Assembly: GCA_009760855.2 (NCBI GenBank)
Contig: WPIO01000028.1
Span: 1,860,001-1,924,000 of the forward strand
DNA from: Cristatella mucedo
Taxonomy: Eukaryota > Bryozoa > Phylactolaemata > Cristatellidae
DNA: 64,000 nucleotides
Direction: 5' to 3'
This document shows positions 14,542-27,144 of the stretch, piece by piece. The notes under the pieces are model-generated. The model was not told the DNA's origin, did not search any database, and saw only the letters and a list, made by a program, of their open reading frames with translations. Position 1 is the stretch's first letter. Every line of letters begins with the position of its first letter. The position numbers and the translations under genes were made by a program.

Positions 14542-14597
14542 TTGTTGAATAGCGCCTTGAGAGAACTTGAATATCTATTCAGGCCCTTCATGCATGG
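14541..14597 (-). mobile_element. SINE-2 / LINE-A-like tail fragment
   Basis: The plus strand reads AGCGCCTTGAGAGAACTTGA, then CTATTCAGGCCCTTCATGC. Reversed, this is GGCCTGAATAGA...TTCTCTCAAGGCGCT, the hairpin version typical of the SINE-2 copies at 40.7, 47.7 and 63.2 kb, which have CTGAATAGAGAT where LINE-A has CTAGAAAGAGAT. Only the tail is kept. Confidence 0.6.
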
Positions 14598-14644
14598 AAA
14601 AGTGTTCGAGTACAAAACCTCGGTCATCAAAACATCATTTTTCG

Positions 14645-15742
14645 GTAGTTATACTTGTTTTTCCTCGATCTTTCGGCAGCTTTTATACCATCAATCGCAA
14701 GTCCTCCATGAGTTCTCTCATCTCGCGTGGGCATCGCTGGCACTATATAGCAATGGTTTAGGTCATACGTCATATCTCAGTGGGAGACTCCACAGAGTAT
14801 TGATGTGAATGGACACGGATCATTTGAAGAGCTTCTGAAGAATAGGGTATCTCGGCTCAGGGAAAGGTGAACGCTCACAATCTGCTCTGCTAGCATATGA
14901 CCTTTTGAATCTGCACGAAATCTTGGCACCATGTTCCAAAGTAACCTTTCATTCATTAGACGTCAAAATCAACCCTAATAACAACTACGCCTAATTTCAG
15001 CTACCTAAAATTGATAAAATTCGGGACTTGTTTAGACAAGGATACCACATCTAAATTGGTCCATACATTTGTGACATCCCGTTTTGACTTATGTAACTCA
15101 CTACTTGCTGGCCCACCGGCCTGTGCAATCAGCCGATGACCGGCGCTACTAAAACTGCAGCTAGGTTTGTCTGTCGTGAGCGTCGCAGCTGTCGTATCAC
15201 ACCACTGCTCGCTTCCAGTCAAGCAATGCATTGACTCCAAGGTTATGTAGCTTACATCTAGGTCTCTTCATTCTTTGGCTCCAACCTACCTCCCAGATTG
15301 ACTCCTTACTAGGCTAAGCGTCGTGCTGCTCGCTTTTTGCAATATGATCATTTATCTATACATCGTAGCAATCTCACATCGTTTGGAGACAGTGCCTTTA
15401 GTTCTTATTCTCCCAAAGCCTGAAACTCACTATCGACTTGTGTCGCGACATCTTGTCCACATTTAAAAAGAAAGTAAAAACGCGTCTATAAATAACAGCC
15501 TTTCGTGGGTCCACGTGATTCGTCTTTTACATGCTTATGCGTGCTGATACTGTGCATTCTGCCACAACCATATTTGCACGCTGAGACTGTACATGACACC
15601 CGTACCATAATATACGTGTTACTATAGCGCATGCTACCACGAATCATTCGATCGTGCTTCCTTTGCCGCAAATGTAAAGGGCCTAGAAAGAGACGAGTTC
15701 TCTAAAGGCACTACGTAAAGTATAATAATAATAATAATTATT
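14645..15742 (+). mobile_element. LINE-A copy A2, decayed
   Basis: It begins within the RT palm (TTTCGGCAGCTTTTATACC corresponds to the SAAFDTID motif region) and runs to the hairpin and ATAATAATAATAATTA at 15742. Compared with copy A8, about 250 bp are deleted near 14866, between the PQGS region and the segment GCTCACAATCTGCTCTGCTA. Many stops and frameshifts. Confidence 0.85.
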
Positions 15743-15847
15743 ACCTTGATTTCGTTCAAAGCGAGCACATTAACCATTAGGGCAAACCAGATTTTCTTGG
15801 ATTGTATTCTTAACTGTGTGCTCAATCGAATGTTAAGCATGGAGTGT

Positions 15848-16045
15848 GCACAAAGAAGTTATGGTAGCTCAATATACGACACATACTCTCCTGTTGCCGA
15901 CAGCACTGCATCCTTTCCAGCTATTTTAAGCGGCTTCAACACTACTCACTACCTTAACTCTGCTCCTCAGCTATGCTTCTCACTTTCTCTTTGTTTCTTG
16001 AGATGAATCCTGTTCGCTACCACATACGTACCGAAAGCAGCCCAG
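15848..16045 (+). mobile_element. LINE-B fragment, left half of a split copy
   Basis: The word order TCTCCTGTTGCCGACAGCAC, CACTACCTTAACTCTGCTCC, CTATGCTTCTCACTTTCTCT and CGTACCGAAAG matches the end of LINE-B at 44.97-45.12 kb. The copy breaks off at about 16045, where LINE-A copy A3 begins. Its end reappears after A3 at 17818, so A3 inserted here. Confidence 0.75.
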
Positions 16046-16049
16046 GGTT

Positions 16050-17771
16050 TTTGAGTACTCAACAGTTGAATTGATCTGCTGCTGCCATGCATAACTAACA
16101 TCAATAATATGTCATTAGTCTCAGGTCCTGTCCCAGCACCTTTCAAAAAAGCTGTAGTCAGGCCACTTCTGAAGAAAGCGACACTAGACTGAGAAAACTT
16201 GAGCAGCCACCGCTCAGTCTTCATTCTACCATTTCTATCAAAGACTCTGGAACGGACCCTAGCAGACCAGCTGAACTCATATCTTGAAACTTTAAACTTT
16301 GCTTTTAAGTTCCAGTCTGGCTTTAGAGCTAATCACACCACAGAGTCAGCATTGCTTAGGGTGTACAACGATCTACTTAGGAATGCAGACATAGATAGTG
16401 TCTCTACTTGTTTTGCCCCATCTTTCGGCAGCCTTTGATACTATCGATCACAAAGTTCTTCTAGAGCGCCTCTCATCTCGCCTGGGCATCACTGGCACTG
16501 CTCTGCAATGGTTCAGGTCCAATCTCAGTGGCAGACTCCAGAGTATTGACGTGAATCGACAAAGATAATCCGAGGCACCTCTGAAATATGGGGTACATCA
16601 GGGCTCCGTGCTAGGTCCGGTTCTTTTCACGGTTTATACTCTGCCTCTTGCTGATGTGATTGCCAAGCACAGTCTAGGCTTTCACTTCTATGCGGATTAT
16701 ACTCAGTGGTACCTTTGCTTCGAGCCCTCCTAGCCTTTGAGCAACTCGAATTTTCTCAACTCACTTGCTGCAAGTATTCATAACATCTGCATATGGATGG
16801 CAGCAAACTTTCTAAAAATAAACGATGATAAAACTAACTTACTAGTTATGGAAAAACCCAGTGTGATTCACAAATTGGAAAGGCTGACACTCAAATTGGC
16901 TCTGCCAGCGTATCGTTGAATCAGCTCGAAATCTAGGTGTCATATTCCAAAGTGACCTCTGGTTAGACGACCACATCAGCTCCACAGTCGAGTTTGCCTG
17001 CTTTCAGATACATAACATTGCTAAAATTCGAGCTTTTTTAGATAGGATACCACGTCTAAGTTGGTCCATGCATTTGTGACATCCCGTCTTGACCTCTGTA
17101 ACTCACTGCTTGCTGGCCTACTGGCATGTGCATTCAGGCAATTACAGCTGGTGCAAACTCTGCAGCTAGGCTTGTCTGTCGTGAGCGTCACAGTTACCAC
17201 ATCATACCACTTCTTGCCGATCTGCTCTGGCTACCAGTCAAGCACCGGATAGACTTCAAGGTTCTGTCGCTCACTTTTAGGTCACTTCATTCTTTGGCTC
17301 CAGCCTTTCTCTCAGATCTACTCCTCCACCAGGTCAAGCATCATATCACCTGCTTTTCGGAATCCAACAGTTTACCAATACCTTGTACAAACCTCAAATC
17401 CTTTGGAGACCGTGCATTTAGTTCGTATTCTCCCAAAGCCTAGAACTCCCTCCCGACTTGCGTCAGAACACTCCCTGACTTGACCAAGTTAAAAAAGAAC
17501 TTAAAATCACCTATTTAGGACAGAATTTTAGAGGGTCCGTGTGATTCGTCCTTCATGTGTTTATGCGTTCTGACACTGTGCATGCGATCACTAACCACAT
17601 TTGCATGCTGACCTTGTGCATGTCATCCCTAACCATGTTTTTCATATTTGTCAAGCATGATATTACTCACCGTTTAATCGTGCTTTTCTTTGCAGCAAAT
17701 GTGAAGCGCCTAGAAAGTGATTTGAGTTTTCTGAGGGCGCTTTATCAAGTGCATTATAATTATTATTATCT
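16050..17771 (+). mobile_element. LINE-A copy A3, inserted in LINE-B
   Basis: It covers the pre-RT segment (GATCTGCTGCTGCCATGCA near 16073), the RT with blocks matching [39 protein letters not shown] and the PQGS region, the C-terminal region, the 3' UTR, and a hairpin ending ATTATAATTATTATTATC. The palm box reads FYADYTQ, so one catalytic Asp is replaced. Several frameshifts. About 1.7 kb, so 5'-truncated: the endonuclease is absent. Confidence 0.9.
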
Positions 17772-17817
17772 ACACAAAGCTCGAGTCTAAAAAGCGATTG
17801 TTTTTCGGATTTTTAGA

Positions 17818-17890
17818 ATTATAGGAGCACCCACCTAGTCATCGTGGCTGTGTAGAGTTATAGGAGATACATTACATTGCATTCCATAAG
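17818..17890 (+). mobile_element. LINE-B 3' end, right half of a split copy
   Basis: GTAGAGTTATAGGAGATACA and TTACATTGCATT are the LINE-B terminus. In orientation and content it continues the LINE-B piece that stops at 16045, with LINE-A copy A3 between them. Confidence 0.7.
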
Positions 17891-18225
17891 ACATCTTCCT
17901 GTGCATGTTAGCATTATGACATGCCTATCAACAAACGGTTGCATTACGAAAGTCACCGTCCGGCTTTACCTGGTACGCTAAGGTCTAGTACAAAGGCGTA
18001 CTTAGTTTCGCACCGTGCTATCTTCGGACAAAAGTGCTATTTTGTAATCTAATGCTGGTGTTTTGGGGCTATAACTCGAAAATGCTTTTTTCATTTTAGA
18101 CTAAAAGAAATGGCAAGATTAGAACGGTAATATTAGCTCCAGAGAGACAAAAGCTCGATTGATTTTAATCATTGAAATACAAAACCAAGACTAGATATAA
18201 ACCAGGCAGGAAAGATGGATCGCAT

Positions 18226-18708
18226 ATGTAATGTAATGTAATGTATCTCCGTCAGTAACTCCACAAAGTCACAAAGACCATGTGGGTGTTACGCAGGAGA
18301 GTTTTGTATAGCCCACTCACAGCCTTAGTGGCTTTCGGTACGCATTCGGTAGCCAACAGACTTTGTCTCACGTAACAAAGAGAAAGTGGGAAGCATGGCA
18401 CAGTTAGGAGAGCAGTTGAGGTAGTGAGTAACACAGAAGTAGCAGTTCAGGACCGCTGAAAAAGATGTGCCATAGTCGGCAGTTGGAGAGTAGATGTCGT
18501 TGCGTAAGAATTGTGGAAGCGAGTTCCACAGCCTAGGACCTGCAGAGCTAAAGCTTCTGTCGCCAACTGTCTTTAAGTGGAGGAATGGGACAGCTAATTT
18601 ATTGTCCACACGGGACCTGAGGGTGCGAACAGGCTGAAACTGATGCAGCAGTTCAGCTAGGTACGAAGGAGCCAAGCCGTGGCGGGCCTTGTGGGTCAGC
18701 GTAAGAAC
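18226..18708 (-). mobile_element. LINE-B 3' copy
   Basis: The minus-strand element ends in (TACAT)n, seen here as ATGTAATGTAATGTAATGT. It covers the last part of the polyprotein (segment 18325-18675, with words such as FSSAGPRLWNSLPQFLRND) and the 3' UTR. It stops where the host sequence resumes near TTGTGGGTCAGCGTAAG. A good reference for the family's 3' end. Confidence 0.85.
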
Positions 18709-18709
18709 T

Positions 18710-21195
18710 TAACACACGTTGTTATCTTTTGAATATAATCTTCAACTCTGCTCTTCCAAGTCCCTATCGGAGTGAATTGCTCATTTTGACATGTTCTCCT
18801 GAACTAGCAGCGGCAAGCTATTCCCAATGCACACGAATGAGCCGAATGAACGCAGAAAACTACCATAGTGATTAGCACGGTGATTACCGTGGGGCGGCTT
18901 TAAGGCTGCATTAACCGGTCTCTGTAAAACACCGCACTAAACAGTGCCCGACAGCGCCGTCATCAGCAAATCAGAAATAGCTATAGGATTGCGTTGCGCC
19001 AGCTCAATATGTGCGAATTTAGTAAGTTACTGCAGGCACTTCGTCCTAAGCGGCAGAGGACCGACAGTGTAGATGAAACGGCAATTCTCATAAACATGCC
19101 TGGGACACAGCTATACAACTTAGCCGTAATTTCTGAAAACCGCCAATATATTAATATACTATCTATTACGTAGAAAGTTTTTTCTGTATTGAATAAATAG
19201 CAAGTTGTTCCGGCTGCGAGCGTAAAGCGGCGTCGGCTCCATTCTGTTCTCTAGAAATAATTTTTCTAAATTGTGCGTATCCAAATACTAAGAAATTGGC
19301 AGTGTCACGGTACTTAAAATCTTTAGAGTGACAGAGCACAGACGGAACAGTAGAAATTTCTAAGAATAAAGCTGCAGCTCCAAATCTTTGTAATCGTTTT
19401 ATTTTCAGCAAGCGAGTTTTATTTTAAGTGTTTAGTTGAACTAAAGGTTCTACCATTGGTTATTCAGGCAGGCTGGTCTGTTTTTAGTGTAAATGTGTCT
19501 TTTAGTGCAAGTGAAGCATTTTATTGATGTCTACTACAACTGATACGGTATAGTATATTCAAAAAAATTATATTCAGCCGTACAGTTTCCTTTATTTGTA
19601 ATCTGGACTGGTTGTTATCCTTAAATCCTTGCTAATTTGGTATATTACCATTCAAAATGTATGTACCACAACACCCGAGGAAAATGACTTGTAACTAAGG
19701 TAGAGTATGTTTATTTCTTCTCTTGGATCAGCGAAAGGTCTCCTAAGATTGATCAAATGGGTAATTTTAAAGTGAAGCCAGTAAACAATATAAATTGCTT
19801 TTTAAGACGATCAAACCAAGTCCCAATCAAAGAGCATACGCTAGGTCGCGTAGATTAAACATTTCAATGAGGCAGAAGTCTAGCGCATTGTGACAAGAAG
19901 CAAGCTGACGTTTTAATCATTACAAAATATTTACCGCCATCAGTCAGTTACACCACAAAGTTTATTCTGACCATTTCTTTACAATCACGGAAATTACCAT
20001 ACTTTTTTAGGCAGAAATTTAAGCTAATCTTTTATTTCTGAATCGCAAAGCGATATTACTGAGCGGGCAGCTACAATGCTTTCTAATTCAGGCTGCACTT
20101 ACACTATGCCTAGTTTATCGAACTTGGCTGAGGAGACTGGAACAGCTGAATCCATCAAGCATACGTTTTACTCAACTTTATTGTTGGCCTAATTTCGGGT
20201 TTTGACCAACTAAGCTACAAAAGTGTAAGTCACATCTGAGCTTATTTGCGTATCGTATGGTTACAGCCGTGTTGTATGGGTAAGATGACAAGGGTATGTG
20301 CACAGATTTCGCGGCACCCCCCCTCGTTTAGAGACATCGACTGGATTCACGCAACTGGATTCACGCAACTAACTGGCGGACAATAGGTGACGTAAGTGGG
20401 TGAATATTTAGCTGCGAAGAAGTTTCAGCTATTGAGACGAAAGCATCTACTCAGAATTCTTATCAAAATAAAAGTCATGTTTTTTAAATCGCCCGAGATA
20501 AGAGCTCATGCACTCAAAGCGAGTTGTTATTCAACGTGTTCGTGCCTTCAATGTTTCCATACCTAAACGTTGTGCTTGCACGTGGCGGGTCACATGGTTT
20601 TCCCGTGGTTTACATTGATTGAGCATAATTTGACTGCAGCGTGGTCTTAACATTAGCGACAAGGGTATGGCATCCCACTCTATTTCTAGAAAAGTCAAAC
20701 GTGTGCTGATTACCTTATCTTGAAATAATGCCAGCTGCATTGGAATAGAGCAGACGCCAAAGTACCGTAATTCACTCACCAGTGATGAGCAGTGCTAATA
20801 CACGGACGGGAGACGAACCTAGCAGCCTTGGCAGATAGGAGCGTATGCGCTCATGTAGTAGAGCGAACTCGTCACCTGCAGATAGCTCTGGTTAGAGCTA
20901 ATCATTAGCTCAAATATGCTGTTTCTATTTAAAAATTGGCACAGTAAGAGTAGCCTTAGCAGTTAGCATTGGCTTTTTAATGGGAGCTGCGGAAAGCGAC
21001 ATCGGTTCGGATGTGAAAGCTTCTCCCCAGTATAGCCAAAAGCTACATAGTTTGTGTCGTGTTTCAGAAGGACGGGGGGATGAAGAGGAGTGAAATGAAA
21101 AAAGAAGACTTTCGCGACGAGGAAGAGCAGAACCAGAGGCAGCAGGAGCGAGGACAGTGCGAAGCGCGCCTGGATCGAGACAAAAAGGAGCGGCA

Positions 21196-21240
<45 letters not shown>

Positions 21241-22470
21241 GCGGCAGCATAAAGAGCATGAGCACGACGAGCACGAGCAGAGTAGGAGAGGGACTCCTCT
21301 AATATGCGCTGCCGTATAATATAGCCCACTGGACTACAGCGAGACGGCGAGTGCCAACGTCTTCATTATCGGGTATCGAACGGCAGTCTGATTGCAGCAT
21401 TTAAGAGTTAATGAATCGTAGCGACATTGCTGCATTTAAGAGCTAAAAAATCGGAGCGCCGCAATTGTCATTTGCTGATCGCCCATGCTCTCCCCGCCAA
21501 TCTGAGCAAACACATAACCACGCTAGCGACGAGTTTCTCCTAGTCAGCGTCTAAAATTACTCAGGAAAAAGCTGTAATGAATTCTCGCTCGACTATTGGG
21601 AAGAAGCACCAGGTATGGATTAATAAAAGTAGATTGTCACGAAGAGCGTGCATTAAAACACAAAAGAGGTCCGGTAACATGGAATATCCAACAGGAAGAG
21701 TCGGCATCTTTTGGAGGCACAGCCACTAAGCTGTATTGGCTCACCATTGAGGCTCACCAAGCGTCAGCATATGGTTTGCTGCAGGCCACTCAGGCTTGGC
21801 AACTAGCGACAGAGCGCAAGTTGGTCACAGTGCCCCTTCACCACTACAGACTGTAGAGCAGTGGAAACCTCAAGTCTGTGGCTGCGGTGGCTCAGTGGAC
21901 AGTGGCAAGGAGTCTCCACTGCCCTTTGGACGCGGCGGCGACATGGAAAACGGGAGTAGTCATTCTGTACACGGCCGCTTCTGGCGAGCCTTCTGGGGAG
22001 CTTTAGCCTGCGGTAGCTTTACAAGATATTTTCTGCCTTTGCTTACTGCCGGCTCTCAGCAGGTCATCTTGTAAAAATGATAACGATCTCTGCGTGCAAA
22101 ATGCTGACGCAGTTAGCGGCGCGTGTCCGGTCAAATCTACACGGATATACGTTGTGGGACAGCAAAATCAATAAAATATTCGTTCGCGATAGCAAATACC
22201 CATGTATTTTGCCCCTCCCGGTCCTCCAGGTAAATCCATTAACCCGTCTCATAGTCTCTGCATGAAGCACTCAGCACAACCCCCCTTGGCGGGCTGGCTG
22301 CATGCAAAAACGATTTATCCCAGTGGCGATAAATCACAGAGGCTAAGGCAGTCCACTCTTGAAATCTGGGTAGAGAGTCGCTCCAGCTGTGAAACCGAGA
22401 TACTATACACGCAAGTTCTGGCAAGTGATGCTGTTCGGGAGTGGTGCATTGACGGTACCGACTTTCTCCT
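18710..22470. other. no recognisable gene; one (CGG)n tract
   Basis: The only clear structure is the trinucleotide repeat at 21191-21242. Open frames that cross it (Arg-rich on plus, Pro- or Ala-rich on minus) are low-complexity read-through. I see no conserved family elsewhere in this stretch. Confidence 0.4.
21191..21242. repeat. (CGG)n trinucleotide repeat
   Basis: About 15 CGG units edged by CAG variants. It is flanked by purine-rich sequence on the left, so the whole 21.06-21.29 kb segment is of low complexity on the plus strand. Confidence 0.95.
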
Positions 22471-22477
22471 TCCTAAC

Positions 22478-22537
22478 ACCCACGTAGTCTTTATGGCTTT
22501 GTGGAGTTACAGACGGAGATACATTACATTACATTCA
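22478..22537 (+). mobile_element. LINE-B 3' tail fragment
   Basis: CACGTAGTCTTTATGGC, TTTGTGGAGTTACAGACGGA and GATACATTACATTACATTC reproduce the LINE-B terminus with very few changes. It looks like a young but extremely 5'-truncated insertion of about 60 bp. Confidence 0.75.
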
Positions 22538-22869
22538 ATGTCCGTGAATGGTAACCGCTAATCCGAAAACCTGTGCCATACAAAGACAAGTAAAAAAAAA
22601 GTACCATTTTGCAGTTCCGTAAAAGCGATGCACCGTCGCATCAGCTTTTAGAGATAAAAAACTCGTTGTCAGTTCCCGTTCTCCTTCTAGTAGGCGTTAT
22701 TGCCGTCGATAGTTATTATTTAAATGGGTATTAGAAATATAAAAATAGCAATTGAAATTGGAAGCTTTTTATGATCCCATTTTTGATACACTGCTGATTT
22801 TTAAATGCTGAGAATCTCTTCATTTCGGTTATATATTACGCCCTAATTGAGAGAATTTGAATTAGATCT

Positions 22870-23940
22870 GCATTCTGTCAGATTAGCGCAACTTGATAAA
22901 TATTGGCGATAATAAAGTGCAGTCGCTTGATGAAAATGTGGTCAGGTATATGACTCTTAATGCAAGTATGGCCATGCTTATGAGTCAGCAGAAATAACGA
23001 GTCAGTCAGTGCACAAAGTATATTTCTGACGGCGTCAGATAAGTTATCAAAATGGTCTTTGAAATCACCCATAATGATTAAAGATCGATTTCTTCCACAC
23101 AGAATTTAATAAGGTCGAATATATCTGAGATAAAAAAAGGACTTGTTACCTTTTGAGCGATAGCCTACTGCCTCCAGTGGTATCTTGTTGTACCGTGAAA
23201 ACAAGACGATAGATTCGAAAGACTGCGTAGAGGGTTGTAAAAACGGCTTAAAATCAAAGTTCGAGTGTGGGATGATTGCGACTCTACCTCCATGTATTAT
23301 TGATCATGGAGTGAAAGGAAGAGAAGCCAGTCTGGATTAAGTACTTATATGTCACGCAGTATACCAATTTTAGCCAAGTTTAGTCAAGGCGAGTAGGTCA
23401 AGACCTTTTTCAGAAATAAGGTCACTTATTCATCGGGTGGTATTGCACGGTGAGCAAGGATGCCAAACATAAGCGTTTAGTTGGGTCGCCGGAGTTATAG
23501 CCGGCCTGCTGACCAGTAATTTAGAGAGATTAACACTAACGCTTGAGGGAGAATGCATTGAGCGGGTCGAGAAATGCTAGGAATACCCAAGTAACGGGTA
23601 CTGAGCGGGTAGTCGCAACCAAGCGAGTGATGTCTCATCTGGTGACCGTTGTGTCGACGATGGGGAGCTTTTTCTTTGTTCATGCACAATTCACGGATCT
23701 TAGCAAAGGAAAAAAATAAAAAAGCAAAATAAAATCTAGGAATGCAATTCAACTAATACGACAACACAACGAAAATGTGTACGCATGATCATAAAAAAGT
23801 GTGCATGTTACTAGCCCCAGGAGTATCTCAACCCGCCGACGGTATGGCAGACTCTGCATGTAGCGATAAGTGTTTAGATGTCCATTGGCACGTAATTCCT
23901 ATGGGCTACGGTTAAACAACAGACAATGAATCAAGCTGAT
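22870..23940 (-). mobile_element. LINE-A 5' part: endonuclease and 5' UTR
   Basis: On the minus strand the segment 22878-23072 contains a GDFKDHFDNLSD block, the GDFN-x-H motif of apurinic-type endonucleases of CR1/L2 LINEs. Sequence farther 5' (23.1-23.9 kb) is colinear with 52.8-53.56 kb, including GCGGGTACTGAG-like and CGGATCTTAGCA-like words. The RT half that should lie at lower coordinates is absent, so the copy is broken at its 3' side, which 5' truncation cannot explain. Confidence 0.7.
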
Positions 23941-23984
23941 AAGGCATTAAAGCAAACATTAAACTGGCTGCCATCTGTCTAGAA

Positions 23985-24395
23985 GTTAAAACCTATAATG
24001 CGATGTGGGATCACAGCGGCAATAGAAAGAGTGTAAACTGTGAAAAGAATTGGGCCGAGCGGCGCGGTGCCCTGAGGTATCCTGCACTTAGGGTTATTCT
24101 TCAGGCGATTTATGTCCGCTCGCATCAATACTCTGGAGTCTGCCACTGAGATATGAGCTGAACCGGTGCAATGCAGTGCTGGTGATGCCGAGGTGAAATG
24201 GGAGCCGCTCAAGAAAATATTTGTGATCAATAGTAACCATAGCTGCACGAGATCAAGCATAGTAAGCAAAAATAGTTTAACCACTCAGAATTCCTGAGAA
24301 AATCGTTATACAAAATTAAATCTATTCGTAATGCACCCTAAGAATTACTGATTCCGTGGAGTGATTAGTTCTATGCCAAGACTGGAACTTACTTA
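23985..24395 (-). mobile_element. LINE-A RT fragment
   Basis: The minus-strand translation shows the PQGTAPLGPILFTVYTLS block (the [17 protein letters not shown] region of other copies), preceded by relics of the fingers/palm region; the [15 protein letters not shown] segment appears as damaged sequence near 24360-24390. Both ends are internal to the element, so this is a deletion remnant, perhaps of the neighbouring 5' piece. Confidence 0.7.
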
Positions 24396-24682
24396 CAGAG
24401 GCTTAGTGAGACTTTTTGGTGCCCGCGGACAAAGCTACAAATATCGCACCATGTCCTTGTCATAGACAGCTGCAAATAGCTCCACTGCTAAAGAAATAAA
24501 GAACGCACACTACTAGGCCTATCAAGTTGAGAATGTTATATTAAAGTATGTAAAGGAACAATGTAAATATCTCAGCTTTAACTCGTGTAAGTATTTTTGG
24601 CCTTGCACGTGGAAAAATGTTATGTTACAGTTAAAAAGTTGACATTTTTTAGTCTTCCTTTCTCTTACAATACTAATATTAA

Positions 24683-25650
24683 CAAACTTGATAAAGCACC
24701 ATCTGAAAAACTGAATCAGTTTCTAGGCACTTTGCATTTACTGGAAAGGAAACACGATCGAGTGGTGAGTGATACGATGCTCGGTAAACAACAAGAATAC
24801 AAATGTTTAGGAGTGTCATGCAAAGATTCAGAATGCAAATATGGTTAGTAGCATCATGCAACATTGGCCGCAAGTATAAGCACATACAGGATAAATCACA
24901 GGAACCCACTGAAAGCTGTCGTAAATAGACGCATTTGTAATATCTTGGATGTGATGACGCAATTCGGGAGTGAGTTCCAGGCTTTGAGACTAATAAAAAC
25001 TAAAGGCACGGTCTCTAAATGATTTGAGGTATAGACGAGGTATAGGCAAACAGTTGGATTCCGAAAAGCAGGAGGTACTATGCTTGGCTTGGTGGGTCAG
25101 TTAATCTGATAGGTAAGCAGGAGCCAAGGAATGAAGGTACCTCCAAGTGAATGACAAAACCTTGGTCTATGAGCTACTTGACTGAGAGCCAGAATAGGTC
25201 AGCAAGAAGTGGGGTGATGTGGAAAATCCGACGCTCACGACAAGCAAACCTAGCTGCAGAGTTGTGTACCAGCTGTAAGCACCTGATTTCGCAGGTCGGT
25301 AGACCAGCAAGCAGTGCGTTACAGATGTCAAGACGAAATGTCCTAAATGCTGGACCAACTTAGATATAGCATCCTTGCTTAAAAACGCCAGAATTTAAAA
25401 AGATTTATGTAGCTGAAAGTAGACAGACTTAATTGTGGAGCTTACGTCGTCAAACGGAAGGTAACTCTGAAGCATGACACCTAGATTTTGAGCAGATTCA
25501 ACAGGAGATATGCTGGCAGAGCCGATTTTGAGAGTTAGGTTTTTCACTCTTTTAGTCACACTGGATTTTTCCATAACTAGTAAGTTAGTTTTTTCATCAT
25601 TAAATTTAAGAAAATTTGCTGCTTCTAGGCTTAACAAGGCCCAGTCGGAG
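24683..25650 (-). mobile_element. LINE-A copy A5, 5'-truncated
   Basis: It ends at 24683 in the LINE-A tail (AACTTGATAAAGCACCATCT on plus). Upstream on the minus strand are the 3' UTR and the C-terminal polyprotein in pieces, for example 25395-25637 with FLKFNDEKTNLLVMEK and SASISPVESAQNLGV. Small deletions and frameshifts throughout. Confidence 0.85.
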
Positions 25651-25651
25651 A

Positions 25652-26298
25652 GTCAATTTTGCCCCAGGGATGGTTACAAATGATACACGACAGTATTTAG
25701 CTAGCTAAAGGAGCGTCGACAACTGGCCACTGTTGCAGCTGCGGTGAGAAGAAGGCAAAGCATTTTACAGTCACATATTTGGTTGTAAAGCTCTGTTCTA
25801 TTAACATCCAAAAACTAGAAGCCTAAAAAATGTCAACATTCCTGGAGGACTTTGGTTAGGTCAAGTGTCTTCAAAAGCTTCTCAACTTCCATCAGCAAGC
25901 CAAATGTACATTAAGGTCTGTGAGCAGGAAATCCTGGTTGCAATTTCTCGTCGGAGATAGTCTATGCTGTCCTTCATCATCATTGAAATCGCCACTTAAG
26001 CGGAAGTCACAAAGGGTGACTTTAAAATTCCTTTTGGGATCTTTCAGCCTTTTCCGAACGCCATCAATATTTCTTGAAACGCTGTACTGAAATGGTAACC
26101 GAGGAAAATACTTAAAGTTTAAATACAATATAGAAGACTGCCAGCTTCACTTTTTTTCTGTTGTTACACTTACGTCCTCAAGACTGTAGCTCCTAAAGAT
26201 CTACAATGGTGCTCACTCCATCATTAATAGCTTATACAGCCTCCATTCTTGCACTCCACTTTATTGCAGATTCACATTTGACTGTGATGGACAAGACT
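25652..26298. other. unidentified; one short coding-like frame
   Basis: The minus frame at 25892-26128 has a protein-like composition (blocks such as SRNIDGVRKRLKDPKRNFKV), but I recognise no family and find no convincing splice sites. It could be a relic exon or a transposase piece. Confidence 0.25.
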
Positions 26299-26299
26299 T

Positions 26300-26436
26300 T
26301 CTTCAGTTTTTGTTGTTTATTGAGCGTGCTACCACTAACGATTCGATCGCTCTTCCTTTGCAGCAAATGTAGAGTGCATAGAAAGTGACTGAACACTGAG
26401 CAAGCCAAATAAAATGTATTATTATTATTATTATTC
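26300..26436 (+). mobile_element. LINE-A 3' end fragment
   Basis: The words CTACCACTAACGATTCGATC, TTTGCAGCAAATGTAGAGTG and a final TTATTATTATTATTATT are the last part of the LINE-A 3' UTR. The hairpin is partly decayed (GCATAGAAAGTGACTGAACA). There is no coding part. Confidence 0.7.
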
Positions 26437-26439
26437 CCA

Positions 26440-27140
26440 CCTCAGAGCTAATCTTGAAAAGAATATGTAGGTGCTCTCTTTTGTTCCAAAAACTAATGAC
26501 AACGGAATTTTGACTTGCAGCATGAAATCCTGACAAATTTAACCAGTGGTTATCAGAATTTACAAAACATGCCTTCTCATTTCTGGCATAAACATTCTCT
26601 TTTGGACACACTATTAGTGACCAGATATGAATGTTGTATTGTTGTAGCCCAGCCAGTTAAGTAAGAGTAGTTTGGATATTCTAATAGTGTGTCGGTGCTC
26701 AGCCACCGAAGACTGACTCGTCTTTGACGAGGCGTAGCAGGCTGGGCTAGCTCTTGGCACGACACAATCCGCCTGTAGCAGGCAGAATGAGGCGAGCGGA
26801 CAGGGAGGGTAGATGAAACGCAGACGTAGAGGTGAACAGCCGTTTGTGTGTTGAGCTGCAAGCATCGGCCAAATACACAGTAGTTAAAGCCCCCTCGGTG
26901 TTTACCTGCCATCGCCTGTATGCCGTCAGAGTGTGTAGCCAAGCTACGGCTTGGTTTAAGAATGCAACCATTCGTAACTAGCTGAGCCAGCTATGGACAA
27001 CTTCGTTGAGACTAGGGCTTAGTTAAAACAAGATTGGTAGTCTGAAATGCAAAAGTTTCAAAAAATATGCAAAATCCGTTACGCTTTTGCCGATCCCTTG
27101 GCCTGCTGCCCTTGGACATCGGTCCCCATGCCCATCCCTT
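26440..27140. other. unidentified
   Basis: Overlapping minus-strand frames at 26577-26971 share the same bases in three phases, which argues against coding. The segment 26.68-26.95 kb is more GC-rich than its surroundings and may be an unknown repeat, but I find no second copy in the window. Confidence 0.35.
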
Positions 27141-27144
27141 GCTA

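Noticed and set aside
20925-21329. Arg-rich (plus) and Ala- or Pro-rich (minus) open frames
   Set aside because: They depend on a (CGG)n tract and purine-rich flanks; all frames are open together, which is typical of low complexity.
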